Part shown: positions 1 through 7,180 of the stretch, piece after piece
Layout: each line of letters opens with the position of its first letter
Position numbering within the stretch: position 1 is the stretch's first letter
Source of the DNA: Citrobacter telavivensis
Lineage (GTDB): Bacteria > Pseudomonadota > Gammaproteobacteria > Enterobacterales > Enterobacteriaceae
Length of the DNA: 64,000 bases
Direction: 5' to 3'
Assembly (NCBI GenBank): GCA_009363175.1
Contig: CP045205.1
Location: 2,418,001-2,482,000, forward strand
Notes under the pieces: model-generated
Told to the model about the DNA's origin: nothing
The model's database searches: none
The model's input: only the letters and a program-made list of their open reading frames with translations
Translations under genes and position numbers: made by a program

Positions 1-881
1 GCGCTGCCGTAAATGAAGAAGCCATAGCGGATCGCGGCAGTGATAAGACCAAGGAGCAATACCTTTTTGATACCAAAGCGCTTGGTAAAGAAAGGCAATG
101 CCAGCATAAAGAAGATTTCAGAGAATTGACCGAGGGTCATCCAGCCGGTGGCGTTTTTCATCCCCACTTCCGTCAGATATCCATTGGCGAAGATGTAGTA
201 GAACGCCAGCGGCATCGCGAACAGGAACGAGCAGAAGAAAAAGACGAGGAAGTTTTTATCACGCAGCAGGGTAATCGCATCCAGACCCAACATGACTTTG
301 AAGTCCATCTTGCCGGTGCTTTTCGGCGGCGTATCCGGCAGGAAGAAGGCAAATACGCCCAGCAGCGCAGAGCTGGCAGCCGTCACCAGCAGTGGGATGT
401 TGGTTGGTGATATATCGTTATAACCCAGCATTTGCGGCAGGAATCCACAGGCGAGACCGGAGGCAATCCAGCCGATGGTGCCCATCACACGGATGCGCGG
501 GAAGTCGCGCTCCACGTCCGGCACGTTGGCAAATGCGATGCTGTTGGTCAGCGCAATGGTCGGCATATAGGTCAGCGAGTAGGCCAGCAGCAGCGGGAAG
601 AATCCACCGAACGTCGTCTGCTGAGCGGCAAAATACATCAGCACCGCACCGGCGAACATCAGAACTGCCAGCACCTTTTGCGCCGAGAAAAATCGGTCAG
701 TCAGAGAGCCCACGAGGATCGGCGACAGAATCGCGGCGATTGCGGTACAGGCGTAAGACCAGCCAATCTCACCGGCGGTAAAACCACTTTTACTCAACCA
801 GAGCCAGAGCGGAACAAACCAGGCTCCCCAGATAAACCATTCAACGAACATCATGAACGACAGCTTCACTGTAGTTTTCAT
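1..881 (-). CDS. yegT: YegT-like nucleoside transporter (MFS), partial
   Basis: The minus-strand frame is open from the ATG at 881-879 to the window edge, about 293 codons, so the C-terminus is missing. The product begins MKTTVKLSFMMFVEWFIWG and is highly hydrophobic, with successive membrane segments. It resembles the nucleoside:H+ symporter family (NupG/XapB/YegT) of the major facilitator superfamily, which imports nucleosides across the inner membrane. A ribosome site AAGGAT lies just upstream of the start. It is divergent from fbaB, as expected when yegT neighbours fbaB; in E. coli yegT heads an operon with the sugar-kinase-type gene yegV and the hydrolase gene yegU. The substrate is an inference from the family and has not been shown for YegT. 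Confidence 0.85.
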   Translation of the reverse strand, partial: MKTTVKLSFMMFVEWFIWGAWFVPLWLWLSKSGFTAGEIGWSYACTAIAAILSPILVGSLTDRFFSAQKVLAVLMFAGAVLMYFAAQQTTFGGFFPLLLAYSLTYMPTIALTNSIAFANVPDVERDFPRIRVMGTIGWIASGLACGFLPQMLGYNDISPTNIPLLVTAASSALLGVFAFFLPDTPPKSTGKMDFKVMLGLDAITLLRDKNFLVFFFCSFLFAMPLAFYYIFANGYLTEVGMKNATGWMTLGQFSEIFFMLALPFFTKRFGIKKVLLLGLITAAIRYGFFIYGS

Positions 882-892
882 CTTTAAATCCT

Positions 893-924
893 TCATGACA
901 GGTAAGGTACGTCATGACAGTACC
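893..924. promoter_or_regulatory. Palindromic operator candidate upstream of yegT
   Basis: TCATGACA occurs twice (893-900 and 912-919). The second copy lies inside an imperfect palindrome, GGTAC-GTCATGAC-a-GTACC (906-924), just upstream of the yegT start. The symmetry suggests a dimeric repressor site. A GntR-type regulator (YegW) is encoded near yegT in E. coli, which makes it a candidate, but this assignment is inference. Confidence 0.35.
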
Positions 925-987
925 ATTTAATAATACCTTTTAAATACCTTTGAGGCGAAACCTTGACCGTCTTAACACTTTTTCGTC

Positions 988-1003
988 AGTGAATCGTGCC
1001 AGC
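988..1003 (+). promoter_or_regulatory. Possible Cra (FruR) operator upstream of fbaB
   Basis: AGTGAATCGTGCCAGC matches the Cra consensus GCTGAATCGTTTCAGC at 12 of 16 positions, counted by eye. It lies 128 bp upstream of the fbaB start. Cra controls many glycolytic and gluconeogenic genes, so a site here would make sense. No clear -10/-35 pair was recognised around it, so the call is tentative. Confidence 0.35.
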
Positions 1004-1131
1004 GGATAACGCTGAAAAATGCCCGAAAGATGGAAAAAATGGCCGGTCAGTACCAGACTTATGGCTGCCCGCAAAACGCGGATCAGGACAATTCACATTC
1101 CGACTCATTCGGAACTTACGGGAGCATAGCT

Positions 1132-2184
1132 ATGACTGATATTGCGCAGTTGCTTGGCAAAGACGCCGACAGCCTCTTACAGCATCGTTGCATGACCATA
1201 CCCTCTGACCAACTCTATCTACCCGGACATGACTACGTCGACCGCGTGATGGTGGATAACAACCGTCCGCCTGCGGTGCTGCGTAACATGCAGACGTTGT
1301 ATAACACCGGGCGTCTGGGGAAAACGGGTTATCTGTCAATTTTACCGGTCGATCAGGGGGTGGAACACTCGGCAGGTGCCTCGTTTGCCGCCAACCCGCT
1401 CTATTTCGACCCGAAAAACATCGTTGAACTGGCGATCGAAGCCGGGTGTAACTGCGTAGCCTCGACCTATGGCGTGCTGGCCTCCGTATCGCGCCGTTAT
1501 GCGCATCGCATTCCGTTTCTGGTAAAACTCAACCATAACGAAACCCTCAGCTATCCGAATACTTACGACCAGACGCTGTACGCCAGCGTGGAGCAGGCGT
1601 TCAATCTGGGGGCGGTGGCCGTAGGCGCAACCATCTACTTTGGTTCAGAAGAGTCGCGCCGGCAGATTGAAGAGATTTCTGCCGCCTTTGAACGGGCGCA
1701 TGAGCTGGGGATGGTCACCGTACTGTGGGCCTATCTGCGAAATTCTGCGTTTAAAAAAGATGGCGTCGATTACCACGTCTCCGCCGACTTAACCGGGCAG
1801 GCGAACCATCTGGCGGCAACCATTGGCGCGGATATCGTCAAACAAAAAATGGCAGAAAATAACGGCGGATACAAAGCCGTGAACTATGGCTATACCGACG
1901 ATCGCGTCTATAGCAAGCTGACCACGGATAACCCTATCGATCTGGTGCGCTACCAACTGGCAAACTGCTATATGGGGCGTGCAGGGTTAATCAACTCCGG
2001 TGGTGCAGCGGGCGGCGAGACCGACCTGAGCGACGCGGTGCGTACTGCGGTTATCAACAAACGCGCGGGCGGAATGGGTCTGATCCTCGGTCGCAAAGCC
2101 TTCAAGAAATCGATGGCTGACGGCGTGAAACTGATCAACGCCGTGCAGGATGTCTATCTCGACAGCAAAGTGACGATTGCCTGA
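1132..2184 (+). CDS. fbaB: Class I fructose-bisphosphate aldolase
   Basis: The product is 350 residues and nearly identical over its length to E. coli FbaB as I remember it. It reversibly cleaves fructose 1,6-bisphosphate to dihydroxyacetone phosphate and glyceraldehyde 3-phosphate in the cytoplasm. It belongs to the DhnA-type (archaeal) class I aldolases, which use a Schiff-base lysine and no metal; the lysine in the segment GADIVKQKM, near residue 237, is probably the one. The frame is open from 1030, but the start is placed at 1132 (MTDIAQLLGK) because GGGAG precedes it at the right distance and the length then equals the family norm. It is monocistronic, divergent from yegT and convergent with yegS. 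In E. coli this isozyme is used mainly during growth on gluconeogenic substrates. Confidence 0.97.
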   Translation: MTDIAQLLGKDADSLLQHRCMTIPSDQLYLPGHDYVDRVMVDNNRPPAVLRNMQTLYNTGRLGKTGYLSILPVDQGVEHSAGASFAANPLYFDPKNIVELAIEAGCNCVASTYGVLASVSRRYAHRIPFLVKLNHNETLSYPNTYDQTLYASVEQAFNLGAVAVGATIYFGSEESRRQIEEISAAFERAHELGMVTVLWAYLRNSAFKKDGVDYHVSADLTGQANHLAATIGADIVKQKMAENNGGYKAVNYGYTDDRVYSKLTTDNPIDLVRYQLANCYMGRAGLINSGGAAGGETDLSDAVRTAVINKRAGGMGLILGRKAFKKSMADGVKLINAVQDVYLDSKVTIA

Positions 2185-2195
2185 TGTCACACATT

Positions 2196-2216
2196 CCTCT
2201 CCCGCAGCGGGAGAGG
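2196..2216. terminator. Hairpin between convergent fbaB and yegS
   Basis: CCTCTCCC-GCAGC-GGGAGAGG forms an 8-bp GC-rich stem with a 5-base loop, 12 bases after the fbaB stop and 16 bases from the yegS stop. Neither strand has a good run of T after it, so termination may be weak or may need help. Confidence 0.45.
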
Positions 2217-2232
2217 ACTGTCTACGATGATT

Positions 2233-3132
2233 TCAGCGAAGTAAAGGACAATCCGGCGGCAACCGACACCGCAAGGCGGCGGGCAGAATTTCGATATGAA
2301 ATTCCTGTCCGCTCAACGGTTCGCCGTCCAGATTAAAGGTGATGTCATGCGGGGCCCGGATAGCAAACCAGGCGGAGGCACCATCGATGATATTGGGATT
2401 CTCCTCCTGCGGTTTCAGGGTGGAAAACAGCGCGGGGAGGATTTCTTCACCGGTAAAAATCCGCAGTTGCAGCAGACCGTCGTTGATCAACGCATTCGGG
2501 CACAACTGCTGTCCGCCGCCAGCCTGACGTCCATTACCAATTCCAATCACCAGCGCGTCACCCTGCCAGTGGAAGTTTTCGCCACGGATTTCGCAGCGAT
2601 CTGGCTTAAGCGTATCCATGCGCATCAGGCCGTGAATGATGTATGACACGCCGCCCAGCGCGGCTTTCAGTTTTTCCGGTGTCTCAGTGGTGATACGTGT
2701 GCCAAAGCCGCCGGTGGCCATATTGATAAAACAGGTTTTATCGTTGACCTGCGCCATATCAATCTCAATGGCGTTGCCGACAATCGCCAGCTTCAGCGCC
2801 TTATCCAGCTCAACAGGGATCCCGACGCTGGTGGCAAAATCGTTGGCGGTGCCCAGTGGCAGGATGCCGAGTGCCGGAATATCGGGACCCTCACAGTGAA
2901 TCAGGGCTGTCGACACCTCGTTAATCGTGCCGTCACCGCCGCCCGCGATCACCGTTTCAACGCCCAGACGGCGGGCTTCTTCAACATAACGTTCAGCATC
3001 GCCTTTTTCCCAGGTGACGCGAACGTGAATCTCAACCCCTTCGTCGCGGAGCAGCCCAATGGCTTCCCGCAATACGGGGTTATCTGCACTTTTACCATTC
3101 AGAATCAATACGCTGGACGGGACATGATCCAT
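2233..3132 (-). CDS. yegS: Lipid kinase YegS
   Basis: The product is 299 residues, the same length as E. coli YegS. It is a soluble kinase related to diacylglycerol and sphingosine kinases that phosphorylates lipids in vitro, phosphatidylglycerol in particular. The N-terminal catalytic domain shows the nucleotide-binding GGGDGT motif (residues 64-69) and GTANDFA near 94-100. The C-terminal beta-sandwich domain carries FNLDGEP near 269. The ATG at 3132 directly follows AAAAAGGA with almost no spacer, and no other start lies in frame upstream, so initiation may be weak. The physiological lipid substrate is not established for the family. Confidence 0.95.
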   Translation of the reverse strand: MDHVPSSVLILNGKSADNPVLREAIGLLRDEGVEIHVRVTWEKGDAERYVEEARRLGVETVIAGGGDGTINEVSTALIHCEGPDIPALGILPLGTANDFATSVGIPVELDKALKLAIVGNAIEIDMAQVNDKTCFINMATGGFGTRITTETPEKLKAALGGVSYIIHGLMRMDTLKPDRCEIRGENFHWQGDALVIGIGNGRQAGGGQQLCPNALINDGLLQLRIFTGEEILPALFSTLKPQEENPNIIDGASAWFAIRAPHDITFNLDGEPLSGQEFHIEILPAALRCRLPPDCPLLR

Positions 3133-3285
3133 TCCTTTTTTGCCTGTTTGTTTTTGAAAGACTTGAAGAAAGTGTATAGCAGAAACGAAAGGAGGAGGTC
3201 AGAACAGGACTAAAATACGCACACAATATACTATTTTTGCAAACTAAATCGCGGTACAGAAAGGCGGCAAATGAACGAATCCCTG

Positions 3286-3333
3286 GGAGCATAGAATTAC
3301 TATGTGACTAGGGTGAGTGAGTGCAGCCAACGC
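3286..3333 (+). repeat. Short repeat-like element with CATAG/CTATG hairpin (possible RtT-type)
   Basis: The stretch around CATAG-AATTA-CTATG (3290-3304), followed by GTGAC...GGGTGAGTGAGTGCAGCC, resembles from memory a sequence that recurs in enterobacterial intergenic regions and near tyrT, where it is part of the RtT RNA. No gene covers it. A 66-codon antisense frame here shows no family features and was not called. Function unknown; similarity unverified. Confidence 0.3.
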
Positions 3334-3356
3334 ATCAGTACCGCGATTCAGGCAGC

Positions 3357-3443
3357 AAAAAAATAAGCCTGCGTAAGGGAGATTACGCAGGCTAAGGAGG
3401 TGGTTCCTGGTACAGCTAGCATTTATGGGTTATGTTTTTCAGC
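3357..3443 (-). ncRNA. cyaR: CyaR small regulatory RNA
   Basis: The minus strand reads GCTGAAAAACATAACCCATA at the 5' end, then AGGAACCACCTCC, then a terminator stem AGCCTGCGTAA/TTACGCAGGCT and a U-run. This matches the 87-nt CyaR (RyeE) RNA of E. coli in order, length and location downstream of yegQ. CyaR is an Hfq-bound RNA that pairs with mRNAs such as ompX, luxS, nadE and yqaE and mostly represses them; the unpaired CCACCUCC segment is complementary to ribosome-binding sites. Its promoter is activated by cAMP-CRP in E. coli, and a matching site is visible upstream. Confidence 0.95.
3358..3384 (+). other. P2-type phage attB core inside the cyaR terminator
   Basis: This 27-bp stretch (AAAAAATAAGCC...GGGAGATT) differs at two positions from the P2 core attachment sequence (locI) as I remember it. 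It forms half of the CyaR terminator. No integrase, ogr or other P2-like gene lies nearby, so the site is empty. In E. coli K-12 the same spot holds the P2 remnant ogrK. Confidence 0.6.
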
Positions 3444-3450
3444 GAAATGG

Positions 3451-3493
3451 ATAATACCCTTAAAGAACGAAGCGGTATGTGATCGGTTTCTAA
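3451..3493 (-). promoter_or_regulatory. cyaR promoter with CRP site
   Basis: On the minus strand the -10 box TATTAT (3456-3451) lies 7 bases before the expected CyaR start at 3443. A CRP-like site TTAGA-AACCGA-TCACA (3493-3478) is centred about 42 bases upstream of that start, the usual class II activator position. One half-site (TCACA) is perfect and the other is weak. This fits known cAMP-CRP control of cyaR. Confidence 0.65.
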
Positions 3494-3528
3494 GATTCAT
3501 CCTGGCGTGAAAAAATAACCCTGATTAA

Positions 3529-4890
3529 CTATTTAGCGTGCGGATTACGCGTCGATTCGCCGGAGAAATTGCGCATTAACAGCGCATAATCCAGCATCAG
3601 ATCCTGCGGAACAGGGATCCATACGGTATAACCGTCACCAGGCGCTACCGGCATCGGCTCGCCCTTGGCGTTTTCCATCTGCGCTAACGTGAAGTTAACG
3701 TTGCCCTGCGGGGTCATCAGTTCCAGGCTGTCGCCAACGGAGAATTTGTTCTTCACCGCCACGGCGGCGAGGTCGCCTTTCCGCTCACCGGTAAACTCGC
3801 CCACGAACTGCTGACGCTCGGAAACCGAGTAACCATATTCGTAGTTTTGATAATCGTCATGAGTGTGGCGACGCAGGAAACCTTCGGTGTAGCCACGATG
3901 CGCCAGGCCTTCCAGCGTTTCCAGCAGCTGTGGATCAAACGGTTTGCCGGCAGCGGCGTCGTCAATTGCTTTACGATAAACCTGTGCGGTACGCGCGCAG
4001 TAGTAGAAGGATTTGGTACGGCCTTCGATTTTCAGCGAATGCACGCCCATCTGTGTCAGGCGTTCAACGTGGGCGATGGCGCGCAGATCTTTCGAGTTCA
4101 TGATGTAGGTGCCGTGCTCGTCTTCGAACGCGGTCATGTATTCACCCGGACGCTGGGCCTCTTCAATCATAAACACTTTATCGGTTGGCGCACCGATACC
4201 CAGCGTCGGCTCCACATTTTGTACCGGGATCGGCTCGTATTTGTGAACGATGTTACCGACCACATCTTCTTTGCCTTCCTGCACGTTGTATTCCCAACGG
4301 CAGGCATTGGTGCAGGTGCCCTGGTTCGGGTCGCGCTTATTGATGTAGCCAGAGAGCAGGCAGCGGCCAGAGTAGGCCATGCACAGCGCGCCGTGAACGA
4401 AGATCTCAATCTCCATCTCCGGCACCTGATTGCGGATCTCTTCAATCTCTTCCAGCGACAGCTCGCGAGACAGAATCACCCGGGTCAGCCCCATCGAGTG
4501 CCAGAATTTTACCGTGGCCCAGTTTACGGCGTTGGCCTGGACGGAGAGGTGAATTGGCATCTCCGGGAAGTTTTCACGCACCAGCATGATAAGCCCCGGG
4601 TCAGACATGATCAGGGCATCCGGACCCATTTCCACCACCGGCTTCAAATCGCGGATAAAGGTTTTCAGCTTCGCGTTATGCGGCGCGATATTCACTACCA
4701 CGTAGAATTTTTTACCCAGCTCATGGGCTTCATTAATGCCGAGCTGTAGATTCTCGTGGTTGAATTCATTATTGCGCACGCGCAGAGAGTAACGTGGCTG
4801 GCCCGCATAGACGGCATCTGCGCCATAGGCGAAAGCGTAACGCATATTTTTCAGCGTTCCCGCCGGGGAAAGGAGTTCCGGTTTAAACAT
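3529..4890 (-). CDS. trhP: tRNA hydroxylation protein TrhP (YegQ), U32 family
   Basis: The product is 453 residues, the full length of YegQ. The family was first named peptidase U32 for collagenase-like proteins. YegQ is now known as TrhP, which helps make 5-hydroxyuridine at position 34 of tRNAs, the precursor of cmo5U/mcmo5U, using prephenate. The U32 signature EIFVHGALCMAYSGRC is at 162-177. Cysteines 170, 177, 193 and 197 are spaced as expected for iron-sulfur ligands in this family. The start ATG at 4890 follows a short leader containing an 8-bp hairpin (4920-4940). CyaR follows it on the same strand. Older annotations call it a protease, which is probably wrong. Confidence 0.93.
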   Translation of the reverse strand: MFKPELLSPAGTLKNMRYAFAYGADAVYAGQPRYSLRVRNNEFNHENLQLGINEAHELGKKFYVVVNIAPHNAKLKTFIRDLKPVVEMGPDALIMSDPGLIMLVRENFPEMPIHLSVQANAVNWATVKFWHSMGLTRVILSRELSLEEIEEIRNQVPEMEIEIFVHGALCMAYSGRCLLSGYINKRDPNQGTCTNACRWEYNVQEGKEDVVGNIVHKYEPIPVQNVEPTLGIGAPTDKVFMIEEAQRPGEYMTAFEDEHGTYIMNSKDLRAIAHVERLTQMGVHSLKIEGRTKSFYYCARTAQVYRKAIDDAAAGKPFDPQLLETLEGLAHRGYTEGFLRRHTHDDYQNYEYGYSVSERQQFVGEFTGERKGDLAAVAVKNKFSVGDSLELMTPQGNVNFTLAQMENAKGEPMPVAPGDGYTVWIPVPQDLMLDYALLMRNFSGESTRNPHAK

Positions 4891-5011
4891 AATTTTCTCG
4901 TTCTGATGACAGGTCAGATCCGCTTCACCTGATGAAGCGGCTAGAGGAGAGTCCTCACTTTAAGGGCGGGCATTGTAGCGCTGCGGGGCAGGGAGGTAAA
5001 GGAAAACGCCT

Positions 5012-5039
5012 GGCCCGATAAGTGTTGCGTTATCGGGCC
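5012..5039 (-). terminator. Terminator of the mdtABCD-baeSR operon
   Basis: A perfect 10-bp stem GGCCCGATAA/TTATCGGGCC with an 8-base loop lies 18 bases after the baeR stop. On the minus strand it is followed by AGGCGTTTTCC. It resembles REP-type palindromes as well, so it may also stabilise the mRNA 3' end. Confidence 0.6.
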
Positions 5040-5057
5040 GCAATTTGCGCTACAGCC

Positions 5058-5780
5058 TCAGGCAATCCGGCATGCGTCCGCTTCCCAGCGATACCCGACG
5101 CCATACACCGCGCGGATAAATGACTGCTCTTCGTCGAGCGCTTCCAGCTTGCGACGCAGGTTTTTGATGTGGCTGTCGATGGTGCGATCCGTCACCACGC
5201 GGTAATCATCGTAGAGATGATTCAGCAACTGTTCGCGGGAAAACACTTTTCCCGGCTCGTGAGACAGGGTCTTGAGCAAGCGGAATTCCGCAGGCGTCAG
5301 GTCAAGCATTTTACCGCGCCAGGAGGCCTGGAAGCGGCTTTCATCGACGACAAGCGGGCTTTCAGCGTCCAGTTGTTGTAGTTCACGCTGTGGCTTGCAG
5401 CGGCGCAGAATGGTCTTCACGCGGGCGACCACTTCACGCGGACTATAAGGCTTGCAGATGTAATCATCCGCGCCGATTTCGAGCCCCAGCAGGCGGTCTA
5501 TCTCCTCAATTTTGGCGGTGACCATCACAATAGGCACTTCGGAGAAGCGGCGGATCTCTCGACACAGGGTCAGGCCATCGGTACCCGGCAGCATCAGGTC
5601 CAGCAGGATCAGATCCGGCGGGGTCTGGCGCACATAGGGCAGAACCCGATCGCCATGGCTAATCAGCGTCGGGGCATAGCTTGCGGCACGCAGATAGTCG
5701 ATAAGTAACTGTCCCAGCTTGGGTTCATCTTCCACAATCAGGATGCGTGGTGTGTTTTCATCAATGGGTAACTCAGTCAT
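5058..5780 (-). CDS. baeR: Envelope-stress response regulator BaeR
   Basis: The product is 240 residues, an OmpR/PhoB-type response regulator. The receiver domain (about 12-125) shows the acidic pair ED at 17-18 and the phosphorylated aspartate D61 in LLDLMLPG. The C-terminal winged helix (about 140-235) binds DNA and ends in RAVYGVGYRWE. It activates mdtABCD, acrD and spy in E. coli when BaeS senses envelope damage by indole, flavonoids, copper or similar compounds. The start overlaps the baeS stop by 4 bases (ATGA), so the two are translationally coupled. It is the last gene of the operon it controls. Confidence 0.97.
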   Translation of the reverse strand: MTELPIDENTPRILIVEDEPKLGQLLIDYLRAASYAPTLISHGDRVLPYVRQTPPDLILLDLMLPGTDGLTLCREIRRFSEVPIVMVTAKIEEIDRLLGLEIGADDYICKPYSPREVVARVKTILRRCKPQRELQQLDAESPLVVDESRFQASWRGKMLDLTPAEFRLLKTLSHEPGKVFSREQLLNHLYDDYRVVTDRTIDSHIKNLRRKLEALDEEQSFIRAVYGVGYRWEADACRIA

Positions 5781-7180
5781 ACGTCTCTCTGTAAATCGCG
5801 TTCCAGCGGTAACTCTACTGTAATGCTAACCCCGCCAAAAGGCGAATGGGCTGCGTGGATGTGACCATTATGCGCGTCGACGATGTTGACGCAAATTGCC
5901 AGCCCCAGACCGGAGCCTCCGCTGGCGCGGTTGCGTGAACCTTCGGTGCGGTAGAATCGCTCAAACAGTCTCTGAAGTTGCTCGTCACTGACCCCCGGCG
6001 CGGAGTCGGCAAAGGTGATCAGGACGCGTTTGTCTCGCTGTTCTGCGCTGATGCGCAATCCGCCGCCGCTGTCTGTGTAACGAAGGCTGTTTTCCAGCAG
6101 GTTGTTGAATAACTGCATCAGGCGATCGCGATCGCCGAACACGGTCACGCTATCGGGCAGGGAAAATTCTAACGTCAGCCCACGACTGACAAAACGTTCA
6201 CGGAATGCGCCACCTGCCACTTCCAGTAGCGGGATTAAATCGACGGAGGTTTTTTGATAGGCCAGCGCGCCTTCGTCAGACATCGAAAGCTGGTGCAAAT
6301 CGTCGACCAGTTTGGTCAGCGTACCCACTTCCGCCTGTAACGAGGCTACCGATTCCGGCGTGAATTTTCGCACCCCATCCTGAATCGCCTCCAGTTCACC
6401 GCGCAGGACCGCCAGCGGTGTGCGCAGCTCGTGCGAGATATCGGCCATAAAGTCACAACGCATCTGCTGATTCTTTTCCAGCGTACTGGCGAGCTGGTTG
6501 AAGTCCTGCGCCAGTTTGCCCAGTTCATCGGCACTGGTGGCGGTAACACGGGTGGTGAAATCCCCCGCAGCCAGTTTGTGCGTGCCTTCAACCAGACGTT
6601 TGACCGGGGCCAGCAGTCCGCGCGCGAGTGGAAAGGTCGCCAGCGCCGCCAGCAACGTCGAGAGCGCGACGATAAGCCAACTGGTACGCCGCTGCTGTTT
6701 ATCGAAATTGATGTCGGTGTTACGCGTCAGGCGTTCGACGGGGGAGGCGATCACCGCGCCGACCTCAAGGCCGTTCACCAGAATGGGACGCCGCGTGCCG
6801 TCTTTGGGAACCGGGCCGCGCGGGCCGACCATCACATGGGCATCCTGGTCCACCACCCAGAACTGAGTACGCCAGCCGTGCGGCGGCATACCGGGCCCCT
6901 GTTTGTCATCGTCGTTGTCATGTTCAAATGAGCGGAGGATCTGGAACACAAAGCGTTCATTATTGCGCAGAAAGCGCCAGTTGCCGTGCAACTGGTACTG
7001 TTCGCCTAACGCGTCGCTGAGCATGGTCAGGCGCTGTTCGTTGCCGTTCTTAATGTAATCAATGAACCCTCGCTCGAAGCTGATGCGCACCGCCCAATGC
7101 ATACTGATCAACAGTACGATGCAGGTGGCGAAAATCGCCAGAAACAGTTTGCCGGTAATACCGGGTCGCCAGAGCTTCAT
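5777..7180 (-). CDS. baeS: Envelope-stress sensor histidine kinase BaeS
   Basis: The product is 467 residues, an inner-membrane sensor kinase. One membrane segment is at about 11-30 and another at about 167-187, with a periplasmic sensor region of roughly 135 residues between them. A HAMP linker follows, then the dimerisation domain with the phosphorylated histidine H250 in DISHELRTPL, then the ATPase domain with N-box NLLENSLRYT and the G-box GGSGLGLAIC. It phosphorylates BaeR. The start overlaps the mdtD stop by one base (TGATG), which indicates translational coupling. The periplasmic part is rich in acidic residues near 86-92 (HDNDDDK). Confidence 0.97.
   Translation of the reverse strand: MKLWRPGITGKLFLAIFATCIVLLISMHWAVRISFERGFIDYIKNGNEQRLTMLSDALGEQYQLHGNWRFLRNNERFVFQILRSFEHDNDDDKQGPGMPPHGWRTQFWVVDQDAHVMVGPRGPVPKDGTRRPILVNGLEVGAVIASPVERLTRNTDINFDKQQRRTSWLIVALSTLLAALATFPLARGLLAPVKRLVEGTHKLAAGDFTTRVTATSADELGKLAQDFNQLASTLEKNQQMRCDFMADISHELRTPLAVLRGELEAIQDGVRKFTPESVASLQAEVGTLTKLVDDLHQLSMSDEGALAYQKTSVDLIPLLEVAGGAFRERFVSRGLTLEFSLPDSVTVFGDRDRLMQLFNNLLENSLRYTDSGGGLRISAEQRDKRVLITFADSAPGVSDEQLQRLFERFYRTEGSRNRASGGSGLGLAICVNIVDAHNGHIHAAHSPFGGVSITVELPLERDLQRDV

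Noticed and set aside
3847..4749. 300-codon open frame antisense to yegQ
   Set aside because: Its composition is that of a reversed coding frame, and yegQ on the other strand is conserved over its full length.
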